Shown piece after piece: positions 54,452-63,880 of a stretch of 64,000 nucleotides of DNA (position 1 is the first letter of the stretch; each line of letters opens with the position of its first letter). Below the pieces are notes generated by a model, which worked only from the letters and a program-made list of their open reading frames with translations, searched no databases and was not told the DNA's origin. This DNA comes from Streptomyces sp. SN-593. Its GTDB lineage: Bacteria > Actinomycetota > Actinomycetes > Streptomycetales > Streptomycetaceae. The translations under genes and the position numbers were made by a program. The DNA lies in NCBI RefSeq assembly GCF_016756395.1, contig NZ_AP018365.1:4736001-4800000 (forward strand). Direction: 5' to 3'.

Positions 54452-55156
54452 GTGACCGCCGTGAAGGTCGAGATCTATTCGGACATCGCCTGCCCGTGGT
54501 GCCACGTCGGCAAGTCCCGCTTCGAACGGGCGCTGGCGGCGTTCCCGCAGGGCGGCGCGGTCGAGGTGGTCTACCGGCCGTTCCAGCTCGACCCGGACGC
54601 CCCCCACGAGCCCCGCCCGCACCGCGAGGTGCTGGCCGCGAAGTTCGGCCCCCAGGCCGCCGCCATGGACGAGCGGCTGACGCGGCTCGGCGCCGCCGAG
54701 GGACTCGCGTTCGACTTCGACTCCGTGCTGGAGAACAACTCGCTGCTCGCCCACCGGCTGCTGCGCTTCGCGCTCGACACCTACGGTGCCGCCGCGCAGA
54801 ACCGGCTCAAGGGCACGCTGATGACCGGGCACTTCGCCGAGGGCCTGGACATCGGCGACCCCGAACAGCTCGCGGACGCCGCCGTCGCCGCCGGTCTCGA
54901 CCGCGTCGCGGTGGCCTCCTTCCTGGCGGGCGACGCGCTGACCGACGAGGTCGTCGCCGACATCGCGCGCGCCCGCGAGATCGGTGTCACCGCCGTGCCG
55001 ACCTTCGTCTTCGAGGGGCAGTGGGCGGTCCAGGGCGGCCAGGAGACCTCCACGTTCCTGCGCGTGCTGGAGCAGGTGGCCAAGGAGACGGCCGACGAGG
55101 ACCTCGCGGCCCCGGGCGCGGACGGATGCGCCGACGGTGCCTGCGCGGTGCAGTGA
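54452..55156 (+). CDS. DsbA-family (FrnE-like) thiol oxidoreductase
   Basis: 234 residues from GTG 54452, preceded by CTGGGGAG. Thioredoxin fold with the active site CPWC in YSDIACPWCHVGKSRFERAL, and the cis-Pro loop GVTAVPTFVFEGQWAVQG. There is no signal peptide, so it is cytoplasmic, as usual for the FrnE/2-hydroxychromene-2-carboxylate-isomerase-related group. The extra Cys pair near the C-terminus (GCADGACAVQ) is notable. Such proteins act in polyketide pathways or as general disulfide enzymes. It follows the AfsR-like gene by 79 bases and may be in the same transcript. Confidence 0.92.
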   Translation: MTAVKVEIYSDIACPWCHVGKSRFERALAAFPQGGAVEVVYRPFQLDPDAPHEPRPHREVLAAKFGPQAAAMDERLTRLGAAEGLAFDFDSVLENNSLLAHRLLRFALDTYGAAAQNRLKGTLMTGHFAEGLDIGDPEQLADAAVAAGLDRVAVASFLAGDALTDEVVADIARAREIGVTAVPTFVFEGQWAVQGGQETSTFLRVLEQVAKETADEDLAAPGADGCADGACAVQ

Positions 55157-55183
55157 CGCCGTGCCCCCTCCCCACCCGCGGCC

Positions 55184-55365
55184 GGTCCGCCGGGCAGGCC
55201 TCAGGGCCTGTCCGGCGGATCCTGCCGGGCTCGCGGCGCCCGGCACCGCACCTCCCTGCGTTGTCGGATCACCCGCGTACGGCCCGGTACGCGGATGATT
55301 CTCCGCCTTGCGATGCACGGCACCGGACGCCGCGAGCTCGACCGGCACGGTCCGCCGGGCAGGCC
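55184..55365. repeat. Direct repeat and hairpin between convergent genes
   Basis: GGTCCGCCGGGCAGGCC occurs at 55184-55200 and again at 55349-55365, just before the stop of the reverse sigma-factor gene. The first copy also forms a hairpin with GGCCTGTCCGGCGG (to 55217), one mismatch, which may act as terminator for the DsbA-like gene; the second copy may do the same for the sigma gene. Confidence 0.6.
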
Positions 55366-57663
55366 CTAGCCGCAGGTGATCACGGAGTCGGCCCAGTCCG
55401 CCAGGTTGGCGAAGGACAGGGGGCGGGAGTCCGGTGTGACCTCGAGCCGGAGCGTCTTGCGGCCGGTGAGGTCCACGTGGACCGGCACGGCCGGATCGCC
55501 CGGGTGCACCGGGCCGGAGCGCCACAGCCGGCTGCCGTCGGCGTACACCGCGAAGGTGACCGAGGTGCGCAGCAGCGGGCTGACCAGGTCGTCGATCCCG
55601 GCGCGGGCGTCGTAGGAGACGCAGGCGCGGTTGAGCGCGATGTCCACCGTCGAGGGGGCGTGCACGCTGATGCCGTGGTCGTAGGTTGTGCCGCCGATCC
55701 CGGGGTCGGTGCGGTCCCACCACCAGTTGCGCGGGCCCTGCGGGACGATCGCGGGCTCGTCGGAGGCCGCGCCGAGGCCCATGACCGGCAGCGCGTTCAC
55801 CTTGTAGGCGGTCGGGGCCGGCGGCGGCGTGGGGGTCGGCGTCGGCGTCGGTGTGGGCCGGGGCTTCGGCTTCGGGGCGGGCGGGGCCGGGGCCGGCTTC
55901 GGCACGGCCTTCGGCGTCACCTGCGGCGGCGGTGTGGTCGCCGCGGGTGTCGTGGCGGCGGGCGCCGGTGGGGGCGCCGCGCGCTTCGGGGTCGGCTTCG
56001 GCGCCGGGCTCGGCGGCGGCGCGGACGTGACCGGCGCGGTGACCGGCGGCTTGGCCTCCGGCTTCGCCGGGGCCTTCCCGTGGCCCCCGGTGAGCGTGAA
56101 GGCGAAGGCGGCTCCGGCGGCGGCCACCACCACGGCCGCGGCGATGCCGGCCTTCGCGGGCGCCCCCAGCCCCTCGCTCGCCGCGGCGCCCCCCGCGGCG
56201 GCGGTGGCGCCGCCCGAACCGGTGGCCGCGGCCGCCGCGCCCCCCGCGGCGGCGGTGGCGGCCGCACCGCCCGCGACCACGATCCCGGCTGTCTTGGCGG
56301 CGTAGGCCGCGGCGAACCAGCCGATGTACGCGACCGGCAGCAGGCCCTTGAGCGCGGAGTTGAGGTCGGCGAGTTCGGCCGAGGCGGCGGTGCACCGCGC
56401 GCACTCCTTGAGGTGCCGGTTCAACTCCCGGTCCGCGCGCAGCCGCAGGCCGCCGCGGGCGTGCGCGCCGAGCCGGTCGGCGTACCGGGCGCACTCGCCC
56501 TCGGCGGTCAGCGTGCTGCTGACGTGCGCCTGGAGGTACGCCTGGCGCAGGCCCTCCCGGGCGCGGTGCGCCAGCACCGCGGCCGCGTTGGGGGTCAGGC
56601 CGAGGAGCGGGGCGATCTCGCTGGGCGACTCGTCCTCGACCGCGGTGTGCCACAGGACGGTCTGCCAGCGTTCGGGCAGGGTGCGGAACGCCCGGATGGC
56701 CAGGCTGCGTTCGGCCTCGCGCATGGCACGGACGTCGGCGCCGAGGTCCGCGCCCCGCTCGGTGGCCCCGGCGCCGGCCGCGGACACGGCGAACACCGCG
56801 AAGTCCTCGACCAGTTGTTCGCGGCGGGCGGTGCTGCCCCAGGTCGCGGCGACCCGCCGGACGGTGGTCAACAGGTAGGCGCGGACAGCGGATTCGGGTC
56901 CACTGCCACCCCGGATGGCCTGCAGGGTGCGGGCGAAGACCTCACCGGTGAGGTCCTCCGCGGTGTGGGCGTCGCGGCAGCACGAACGCGCGTAGCGCCG
57001 CACGGAGTCGGCGTGGCGGCGGTACAGCTCTCCGTAGGCGCTGTCCTGGCCGGCCCTGACCTGGTCGACCAACTCGGCGTCCGAGTAGCCGGATCGGGCG
57101 GGCGGGGCGCCGGAAGGAGCCGACTGCGCCGGCACGGTGGCGGTCACCGGGAGCGGCTGGGACGCCCGGGGCGCCCGGGTGCCGTCGAGACGCGCGCCGA
57201 CCGACGGGCCAGGTGCCGCGTCCGGTTCCACACCGGGGTGTTCGGCGGGGTGCAGGTCGGCGTCGGCCGGCAGGGCGGTGACCCCCGCGTCCGGCCCCGG
57301 TCCGTTCTGGTCCGGTCCGTGCGGCCTCCGTCCGCCCGTGTCCGGTCCGGCCGACTCCCGTCCGTCCTTGTACGGTCCGGCCGGGGCCGGGGCCGGGGCC
57401 GGGGCGTCCGCGTCTGCGGCCGTCGCGGTCTCCGCGCCGACGGCGGGCGCACCGGTGGCGGTGGCCTCGACGGGCCCGGCCGCAGGGCTTGTCGGGGGTG
57501 GGCCGGCGGGGACGGGGAGCGGTGCGGAAGCGGCCGGCTCCGGGGCGGCGGGCTCGGGCCTCGCGAAGCGGTCGCGCTGCCCCGGCACCCTGCGCGGCGG
57601 TGCCGCGTCGCCGGTCTCCGGGTCCGCGGCCGCGGAGCCGGACTCGCCGTTTGCCTCATCCAC
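55366..57663 (-). CDS. ECF sigma factor fused to zinc-finger, membrane segment and NPCBM-like domain
   Basis: 765 residues on the reverse strand from GTG 57661-57663. Residues 1-190 are a Pro/Ala low-complexity leader. Sigma region 2 is about 193-255 (DQVRAGQDSAYGELYRRHAD, TAEDLTGEVFARTLQAI) and region 4 about 320-378 (FRTLPERWQTVLWHT, SEIAPLLGLTPNAAAVLAHRA). H417, C421 and C424 in ELNRHLKECARC give an anti-sigma-type zinc finger; a hydrophobic helix is at about 505-524; 530-618 is Pro/Lys/Thr-rich; 620-765 resembles an NPCBM/NEW2 carbohydrate-binding module (GISVHAPSTVDIALN, VTFAVYADGSRLW, LTGRKTLRLEV). It may sense the cell wall and regulate itself in cis, perhaps after proteolysis. The weak ribosome site leaves the start uncertain. 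Confidence 0.88.
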   Translation of the reverse strand: MDEANGESGSAAADPETGDAAPPRRVPGQRDRFARPEPAAPEPAASAPLPVPAGPPPTSPAAGPVEATATGAPAVGAETATAADADAPAPAPAPAGPYKDGRESAGPDTGGRRPHGPDQNGPGPDAGVTALPADADLHPAEHPGVEPDAAPGPSVGARLDGTRAPRASQPLPVTATVPAQSAPSGAPPARSGYSDAELVDQVRAGQDSAYGELYRRHADSVRRYARSCCRDAHTAEDLTGEVFARTLQAIRGGSGPESAVRAYLLTTVRRVAATWGSTARREQLVEDFAVFAVSAAGAGATERGADLGADVRAMREAERSLAIRAFRTLPERWQTVLWHTAVEDESPSEIAPLLGLTPNAAAVLAHRAREGLRQAYLQAHVSSTLTAEGECARYADRLGAHARGGLRLRADRELNRHLKECARCTAASAELADLNSALKGLLPVAYIGWFAAAYAAKTAGIVVAGGAAATAAAGGAAAAATGSGGATAAAGGAAASEGLGAPAKAGIAAAVVVAAAGAAFAFTLTGGHGKAPAKPEAKPPVTAPVTSAPPPSPAPKPTPKRAAPPPAPAATTPAATTPPPQVTPKAVPKPAPAPPAPKPKPRPTPTPTPTPTPPPAPTAYKVNALPVMGLGAASDEPAIVPQGPRNWWWDRTDPGIGGTTYDHGISVHAPSTVDIALNRACVSYDARAGIDDLVSPLLRTSVTFAVYADGSRLWRSGPVHPGDPAVPVHVDLTGRKTLRLEVTPDSRPLSFANLADWADSVITCG

Positions 57664-57754
57664 GGGGAAAGCGTGGCACAGGACCGCGCGGCGCTGTCAG
57701 GCGATCCGGTGGAACCACTCATCCGTGGCCCCACCGTTCACACATCCTCCACTG

Positions 57755-58636
57755 TCACTCGATCGGGTCGGCACCGGAGTGGTGGTCGGCCTCCGTGACG
57801 TGTTCCGTGCGGCGCAGGCCCGGCCGCGGGCGCAGCCCTTCGAGCAGGATGTCCAGCAGTCGGGCCGACGCCGCCTCCTGCTGGTGCGCGTCGGGCAGCG
57901 CGGGCGGGGAGGTCGCGATGACCAGCAGCACATCGGCCACCGACACGTCGGTACGCAACTCGCCTGCCTGCCGGGCGCGTTCGACCAGTTGCCCGACGAC
58001 GTCGAGCAGAGTGCCCACCCCGTCGTCGTCCGCCCGCGACTCGGTGGCGTCGCGCCCCTGGCCGACCGGCGGCCCGGAGTGCTCGACGGGCAGCGCGCCG
58101 GTGTGGTCGGCGCCCGCCGGAAGGCCCTGGTCGGGCGCACCCGCCGGGCCCACCGGCACCGGAGTGCGCTGCGACGGCACCCGGACCGGCTCGTCACCGC
58201 CGGGACGCGGTTCCATGGCGCCCGGCCCGCCCTCCACCCGCAGCACCTGCGGCGGCAGCAGCCGGCCGGCGCCCGAGGCCGCGGAGGTGCGCAGGAAGCG
58301 GGCGAGCGCGGACCACGCCTCGTCCTCCTGCCCGAGCGCGGTACGCGCCTGCTCGGTCAGCCGCGCCGTCTCCTCCTTCGCGATCCGCCTGACCAGCACG
58401 TCCTTGCTGGGGAAACGGCGGTAGACGGTGCCGACGCCGACCCGGGCCCGCCGGGCCACGTCCTCCATCGGCGCGCCGTAACCGAGTTCGCCGAAGACCT
58501 CGCGGGCGGCGCGCAGTACGTGTTCGAGATTCCGCTGGGCGTCGACCCGCAGGGGCGCCGGGCGCGTGATGCCCCCGTGACGGTCCGAATCGGCAGCCGA
58601 AGTACGTCGAGAGTCCTGAAGGTGCATGTGTCCCAT
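57755..58636 (-). CDS. TetR-family transcriptional regulator
   Basis: 293 residues on the reverse strand from ATG 58634-58636 (ATG 58627 is nearly as good). Helix-turn-helix at about residues 30-80: QRNLEHVLRAAREVFGELG, APMEDVARRARVGVGTVYRRF, PSKDVLVRRIAKEE. The ligand domain carries a Pro/Gly/Ala-rich insert (about 130-195, with GGPGAMEPRPGGDEPVRVPS) that is unusual in length. The C-terminal part (TLLDVVGQLVERARQAGELR) fits TetR_C. It sits 91 bases upstream, in reverse orientation, of the sigma-fusion gene and is divergent from the NADH dehydrogenase gene, which is its likeliest target by position. Confidence 0.87.
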   Translation of the reverse strand: MGHMHLQDSRRTSAADSDRHGGITRPAPLRVDAQRNLEHVLRAAREVFGELGYGAPMEDVARRARVGVGTVYRRFPSKDVLVRRIAKEETARLTEQARTALGQEDEAWSALARFLRTSAASGAGRLLPPQVLRVEGGPGAMEPRPGGDEPVRVPSQRTPVPVGPAGAPDQGLPAGADHTGALPVEHSGPPVGQGRDATESRADDDGVGTLLDVVGQLVERARQAGELRTDVSVADVLLVIATSPPALPDAHQQEAASARLLDILLEGLRPRPGLRRTEHVTEADHHSGADPIE

Positions 58637-58887
58637 CCCCCGGTGAATCACTGTCTCCCCCCGGAGACTCCTCACCCATTGTGAAGATCGCCGCGCCAGC
58701 GGCGGCGGTACTACGAGACACGAACATAGTTGAGGCCGCGTCCAGAAAGAAGAGGGTCGGCTTCCGGTCCGCCGGTTGGCGGCATCGGCGCCCGCCGGGG
58801 CACCGCCTCCGCGGGCACGGAAACCCGTCCCCACCACCGGTGCCGACCGGCCGTACTGGCGATTCCCCGGAAAGGTCATGTCCGTAC

Positions 58888-58896
58888 TGTGGACAA
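58888..58896 (-). promoter_or_regulatory. Single DnaA box (TTGTCCACA)
   Basis: TGTGGACAA on the forward strand, TTGTCCACA on the reverse, is the form of DnaA box preferred in Streptomyces. It is alone, 30 bases before the NADH dehydrogenase start, so a chance match is possible. Confidence 0.35.
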
Positions 58897-58925
58897 ACGA
58901 CTCCGGTCCATTGCGTCATGGAGCA

Positions 58926-60446
58926 ATGACGACGGAGTCAGCAGTCCTGGCCAGCACGAGCACGCCGCGCATTCTCGTCATCGGCGGCGGCTATGTCGGG
59001 ATGTATGCCGCCCTGCGGCTGCAGCGCAGGCTGAAACCCCATGAGGCCGACATCGTGGTCGTCGAACCGCAGCCGTACATGACCTACCAGCCCTTCCTGC
59101 CCGAGGCGGCGGCCGGCTCGATCTCCCCGCGGCACGTCGTGGTGCCGCTGCGCCGGGTGCTCGACAGGTGCCGGATCATCGTCGGCGAGGCACGGTCCGT
59201 CGACACCCACCGGCGCACCGCCACCGTGGACACCCTGGTCACGCCGGAAGAGGGCGGCAACGCGCTGGAGATCCCGTACGACCACCTGGTCCTCGCTCCC
59301 GGCTCGGTCTCGCGCACCCTGCCGGTGCCGGGTCTGGCCGAACACGGCGTCGGGTTCAAGACCGTCGAGGAGGCCATCGGCCTGCGCAACCACGTGCTGG
59401 AGCAACTCGACATCGCCTCGTCCACGCGTGACGCCGAAGTCCGCGAGGCCGCGCTGACCTTCGTCTTCGTCGGCGGCGGGTACGCGGGCGTGGAAGCCCT
59501 CGCCGAGCTGGAGAACATGGCGCGCTACGCCGTGCGGTACTACCACAACATCACCACCGACGACCTGAGATGGGTGCTGGTCGAGGCGTCCGACCACATC
59601 CTGCCCGAGGTCGGCGAGGCCCTCGGCCGGTACGCGCTGCGCGAGCTGCGCGGCCGCAACATCGACATCCGGCTGGAGACCCGGCTCGACTCCTGCGAGC
59701 ACCGGATCGCGGTGCTCTCCGACGGCGACCGGCTGCCGACCCGGACGCTGGTGTGGACCGCCGGCGTCAAGCCGGCGCCCCTGCTCGCCGCGACCGGGCT
59801 ACCTCTGACCGGGCGCGGCCGGCTCCGCGTGGACGCCGCCCTGCGGGTGGAGGGCGCCGACCGGGTGTGGTCGGCCGGCGACGCGGCGGCCGTGCCCGAC
59901 CTGGGTGCCGCGGCCGGGGCGGGCGCCGGAAGCGGGGCAGGCGCCGAAAGCGGACCGGGCACTGGAAGCGGACCGGGCGCCGGACCCGGGCGAGGTACCG
60001 GACCCGGGCGAGGCGCCGAGCGGCCCGACGTCCTCCCGTCCGGCGGCGAGCGGCCCGGCGCCGACGAGGGGCCCGAGTGCGCGCCCAACGCCCAGCACGC
60101 CGTACGCCAGGCCCGCGTCCTGGCCGACAACCTCATCGCCGACCTGCACGGCGGCCCGCTCACCGAATACCGGCACGTCTCCGCCGGCGCGGTGGCGTCG
60201 CTGGGCCTGCACGAAGGCGTCGCGCTGGTGCGCGGCCGCGCCATCAAGGGCTACCCCGCCTGGCTGATCCACCGCGTCTACCACCTCAGCCGGATGCCGA
60301 CCTTCAACCGCAAGGCCCGCATCCTCGCCGAGTGGGTGCTGTCGGGCCTCTTCAAGCGGGAGATCGTCTCCCTCGGCTCGCTGGAACACCCGCGCGCGGA
60401 GTTCGAACTCGCGGCCGGTTCCGAGCGGAAACCGGACGCGCCCTGA
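58926..60446 (+). CDS. Type II NADH dehydrogenase-like FAD oxidoreductase
   Basis: 506 residues from ATG 58926; ATG 58878, which has GGAAAGG upstream, would add 16 residues. FAD-binding motif RILVIGGGYVGMYAALRLQ, then MTYQPFLPEAAAGSISPRHVVVPLR (as adjacent parts), the NAD-binding FVFVGGGYAGVEALAELE, ILPEVGEALG, VWTAGVKPAPLLAA and VWSAGDAAAVPD. C-terminal amphipathic and basic region fits peripheral attachment to the membrane, where the enzyme oxidises NADH and reduces menaquinone without pumping protons. A Gly/Ala/Ser/Pro insert of about 55 residues (roughly 328-385) interrupts the segment between the FAD Asp and CAPNAQHAVRQA. The TetR gene is divergent. Confidence 0.9.
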   Translation: MTTESAVLASTSTPRILVIGGGYVGMYAALRLQRRLKPHEADIVVVEPQPYMTYQPFLPEAAAGSISPRHVVVPLRRVLDRCRIIVGEARSVDTHRRTATVDTLVTPEEGGNALEIPYDHLVLAPGSVSRTLPVPGLAEHGVGFKTVEEAIGLRNHVLEQLDIASSTRDAEVREAALTFVFVGGGYAGVEALAELENMARYAVRYYHNITTDDLRWVLVEASDHILPEVGEALGRYALRELRGRNIDIRLETRLDSCEHRIAVLSDGDRLPTRTLVWTAGVKPAPLLAATGLPLTGRGRLRVDAALRVEGADRVWSAGDAAAVPDLGAAAGAGAGSGAGAESGPGTGSGPGAGPGRGTGPGRGAERPDVLPSGGERPGADEGPECAPNAQHAVRQARVLADNLIADLHGGPLTEYRHVSAGAVASLGLHEGVALVRGRAIKGYPAWLIHRVYHLSRMPTFNRKARILAEWVLSGLFKREIVSLGSLEHPRAEFELAAGSERKPDAP

Positions 60447-60559
60447 CGGCTCCCGGCCGCTCCACGTTTCCCGCCCGCGTCGAGGTTCGGCCACACTGGG
60501 CACGTGACCACGCGTGCAGCAGCACTGGCAAAGAGTGACAAATACGAGGAATCGGACGT

Positions 60560-62338
60560 TTGAACCTTACGCGCTGGAGCGCCCGGCTCCCCGGAACACA
60601 GCGACGCAGTGCCGTACCAGCAGCGCGCGGCAAGGCCGGTGATCCCGCTTCCGCCGGTACCGGAGCACCCGGCGACACCGGCGCGGCCGGCCCCGCGCCC
60701 GCTCCCGCCCCGCTCACCCCCGGCGACGGCGACGGTGCCGGCCCCGGCGAGGGAGCGAGCGGCGGCGACGGCGGGCACCAGGACACCCCGGGGTCGGCCG
60801 ACATCACCCTCGCGAGTGAGAAGTCCGTCCGCGGGGTGCTCAGCCGGCTCCCGGCACTCATCGCCGTCACCCGCGGCGCCGGCCACCAGGTCCGCTTCGT
60901 CAACGACGCCTACACCGACCTCTTCGGCCCCCGCACCACCGGCACGCCCGCCCGCGAGGCCCTGCCCGAACTCGACCAACTCGGCCTGCTCCCGCTGATG
61001 GACCAGGTCCACCGCAGCGGCAGGCCGCGCACCGTCAAAGCCCGCAAGGTCGGCCAGGGCACCCACACCGGGCCGGGCGCACCCACCCGTGACGGCTACT
61101 TCACCTTCACCTGCACCCCCGTCCACCCGGGGCACCCCGACGCCGAGCAGCGCGGCGTCCTCGTCTTCGGCGCCGACGTCACCGACCAGGTGCAGTCCGC
61201 CGAACGCCTCCGCGAGAGCGAGCGCCGCCTCCACGACACCGCCGTCACCCTCCAGCGCAGCCTCCTGCCGCAGGAACTGGAGCAGCCCGACGACCTCTGC
61301 GTCGCCGCCACCTACCAGCCCGGCGGCACCGACGCCGCCGTCGGCGGTGACTGGTACGACGTCATCACCCTCGGCGCCGGCCGCACCGCGGTGGTCATCG
61401 GCGACGTGATGGGCCGCGGGGTGCGCGCCGCCGCCGTGATGGGCCAGCTCCGCACCGCCGTCCGCGCCTACGCCCGGCTCGACCTGCCTCCGCACGAGGT
61501 GATCCAACTCCTCGACGAGCTGGCCGCCGAGATCGACGCCATGCAGATCGCCACCTGCGTCTACGCCGTCCACGACCCCAGCGAGGGCCGCCTGCACTAC
61601 GCCAGCGCCGGGCACCTCCCCATCCTCATCCGCGACCCCGACGGCGTCGTGCACCGCGTCGAGGAACCGACCGGGCCGCCGCTGGGCACCGGCGGCTGGA
61701 TCCACAGCTCCGGCACCGTCGCGCTCGGCCCCGGCTGCACCGCGGTGCTCTACACCGACGGCCTCATCGAACGCCGCGACCAGGACATCGACGAAGGCGT
61801 CGACGCCCTCACCCGCGCCATGGCCGGCGCCACCGGCGCGCCCCAGGTGATCTGCGACCGGCTGCTGCGCGCCCTCGGCGTCACCTCCGAGCACGACGAC
61901 GACGTGGCCGTGCTCGTCCTGCAGTGCCCCGACCACAGCGGCGCCGACGCCGAGCTCTTCCGGAACGCCTCGCTCGACCTGCTCGGAGGCATCGAGGCCG
62001 CGCCGCGCGCCCGCGCCTTCGCCTCCGGGGTGCTCGCCTCCTGGCGCTTCCCGACCGAACTGCGCGACCTCGGCGTCCTCGCCGCCGGCGAACTCGTCGC
62101 CAACTCGCTGAAGCACGGCATCCCGCCCATGCGGCTACGGCTGCGCCGCACCGACCGGCGCCTGATCATCGAGGTCACCGACGGCGACGAGCACCTGCCG
62201 CGCCGCCAGCGCGCCGACCTCGCCGACGAGGCCGGCCGGGGGATCTCGATCATCGCGACCATCGCCACCGGCTGGGGCTCCCGCCGCACCCCGGGCGGCG
62301 GCAAAGCCGTCTGGTGCGAGTTCGCGCTGCCCGCCTGA
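60560..62338 (+). CDS. PAS-PP2C (SpoIIE-type) phosphatase with C-terminal HATPase
   Basis: 592 residues from TTG 60560, with GAGGAATCGGAC upstream. A low-complexity leader of about 80 residues is followed by a PAS domain (about 90-215, LPALIAVTRGAGHQVRFVND), a PP2C/SpoIIE phosphatase (about 220-450) with LQRSLLPQEL, the metal-binding AVGGDWYDVITL, VIGDVMGRGVRAAAVMGQLR and TDGLIERRDQDIDEG, and a HATPase_c anti-sigma-like domain (about 470-592, AAGELVANSLKHGIPPMRL, GRGISIIATIATGWG). Such proteins control sigma factors by dephosphorylating and rephosphorylating STAS antagonists such as BldG-like proteins. It starts 113 bases after the NADH dehydrogenase. Confidence 0.92.
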   Translation: MNLTRWSARLPGTQRRSAVPAARGKAGDPASAGTGAPGDTGAAGPAPAPAPLTPGDGDGAGPGEGASGGDGGHQDTPGSADITLASEKSVRGVLSRLPALIAVTRGAGHQVRFVNDAYTDLFGPRTTGTPAREALPELDQLGLLPLMDQVHRSGRPRTVKARKVGQGTHTGPGAPTRDGYFTFTCTPVHPGHPDAEQRGVLVFGADVTDQVQSAERLRESERRLHDTAVTLQRSLLPQELEQPDDLCVAATYQPGGTDAAVGGDWYDVITLGAGRTAVVIGDVMGRGVRAAAVMGQLRTAVRAYARLDLPPHEVIQLLDELAAEIDAMQIATCVYAVHDPSEGRLHYASAGHLPILIRDPDGVVHRVEEPTGPPLGTGGWIHSSGTVALGPGCTAVLYTDGLIERRDQDIDEGVDALTRAMAGATGAPQVICDRLLRALGVTSEHDDDVAVLVLQCPDHSGADAELFRNASLDLLGGIEAAPRARAFASGVLASWRFPTELRDLGVLAAGELVANSLKHGIPPMRLRLRRTDRRLIIEVTDGDEHLPRRQRADLADEAGRGISIIATIATGWGSRRTPGGGKAVWCEFALPA

Positions 62339-62476
62339 CCGCTCGCCCGCCCGCCCGGCCGCCCCCGGGGTGGCCGGGGGAGGGGAGCGATCGGTGACAC
62401 GGGCAGGGCCGAGCGTGGCGAGCCGCGCCGGGCGGATCCCCGTCCACCAGGCCCGGAACCGCTCCGCCGGCTCGGC

Positions 62477-63793
62477 TCAGCCCGCTATGCGCTCGGGCTC
62501 CGCCGACTCCGGGCGGACCGACCGGGCCACCACCCGGGCCACCGGCACCGGGCTGTCCTGCACCGGCGAAAGGTGCCGCGCCATCCGCAGCGCCGTCACC
62601 GATATCCCCAGCGAGCAGACCACCAGCATCACGATGTACGCGTCGTACGCCCCGGCTGCCGCGATCACACCCGCCGCCGCAGGGCCCAGCGCGAGGGCGA
62701 GCTGCTTCACCAGCGCGAACGCCGAGTTGTACTGCCCCACCATCCGGTCCGGAGCCAGGTCGGCCACCAGCGGATTCACGGTGGGGGCCAGCATCGCCTC
62801 ACCGAGCCCGAACAGGGCGTACGTCGAGATGATCGCCGCGACCGCCAGCGTGTGGCTTCCGTGCACCAGCCCCGACACCCCGGCGGCGATCCACGCCACC
62901 GCCCACACCAGGCCGACCCCGGCGATCACCCGGCTGCGCCGCCGGCGCTCCACCAGCCGCAGCACCACGAACTGGGCGAGCACGATGACCGCGGTGTTGG
63001 CTGCAAGTGCAGCCCCGAGCGTGGCCGGCGAGATGTGCGTGACCTCCACCGCGAACGCCGACAGCCCCGACTCGAACTGTCCGTAGCAGGCGAAGAACAT
63101 CACGAAGCCCAGCACGCAGACCATCACCATCGCCCGGTCCCGCAGCAGCGCCCGCCAACCGCCGGCGACACCGGCGCCGGATCCGGACCCGGGCCGGTCC
63201 GCCGCGGCCAGCAGCGGCGCGCCGGGCACGCGCGCGGTGGAGACCACCGCACCGAGCACCAGGAACATCGCCGCCTCGATTGCGAACAACCGGATGAACG
63301 ACGACGGATGCGCGGTGTCCACGATCAGGCCGCCGATCAGACCGCCGACGCCCAGCCCCAGGTTGTTCAGGAAGAACTGCATGGCGAACGCCCGCGACCG
63401 CGTCGCCGTGGTCGAGCACCACACGATCATCGTCGCCAGGGCCGGCTGCACCACGGCTATCCCCGCACCCAGCGCGCCCGCCGCGGCGATGACGCCCGCC
63501 TCGCTCCCGGACAGCCCGAGACCGAGCGAGCCGCACGCGGCCAGCACGGTGCCCGCGACCGCGACCGGCACCGGTCCGCGCCGGTCGATCGCCCGCCCGG
63601 TGAAGGGCAGCACGAAGAGCGCGGCGACGGCGAAGGTCGCCAGCACCGCGCCCGCGACACCGGCGCCCAGCCCCCGCACCTGCGACACATAGACGAACGT
63701 GAAGGGCACGGTGAAGCCGTTGCCGAACGCGCTCAGCGCGTTGCCCAGTTGGATACGGCGCAGCGCGGCGCCCATCGCGGTGGTCACACTCAC
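62477..63793 (-). CDS. MFS transporter, DHA1-like
   Basis: 438 residues on the reverse strand from GTG 63791-63793. Twelve predicted membrane helices, the loop motif FVLPFTGRAIDRRGPVPVAV between helices 2 and 3 typical of MFS drug exporters, ALGAGIAVVQPALATMIVW in helix 4-5, and GEAMLAPTVNPLVADLAPDR in the second half. Likely a proton-driven efflux pump; substrate unknown. It is divergent from a gene starting at 63950, and the region between has operator-like repeats, the usual arrangement for a pump and its regulator. Confidence 0.9.
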   Translation of the reverse strand: MSVTTAMGAALRRIQLGNALSAFGNGFTVPFTFVYVSQVRGLGAGVAGAVLATFAVAALFVLPFTGRAIDRRGPVPVAVAGTVLAACGSLGLGLSGSEAGVIAAAGALGAGIAVVQPALATMIVWCSTTATRSRAFAMQFFLNNLGLGVGGLIGGLIVDTAHPSSFIRLFAIEAAMFLVLGAVVSTARVPGAPLLAAADRPGSGSGAGVAGGWRALLRDRAMVMVCVLGFVMFFACYGQFESGLSAFAVEVTHISPATLGAALAANTAVIVLAQFVVLRLVERRRRSRVIAGVGLVWAVAWIAAGVSGLVHGSHTLAVAAIISTYALFGLGEAMLAPTVNPLVADLAPDRMVGQYNSAFALVKQLALALGPAAAGVIAAAGAYDAYIVMLVVCSLGISVTALRMARHLSPVQDSPVPVARVVARSVRPESAEPERIAG

Positions 63794-63880
63794 CTCACTC
63801 GATCACGGCCGCGCCCAGTCCGGGCGCGGCTCCCCACATCCTCCGGAGCGCAACAGCTTCGGAGTGAAGACTTCAGTTCT

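Noticed and set aside
55184..55365. Attachment-site-like direct repeats flanking an insertion
   Set aside because: Only 165 bases apart with no integrase or cargo between; more likely paired terminators.
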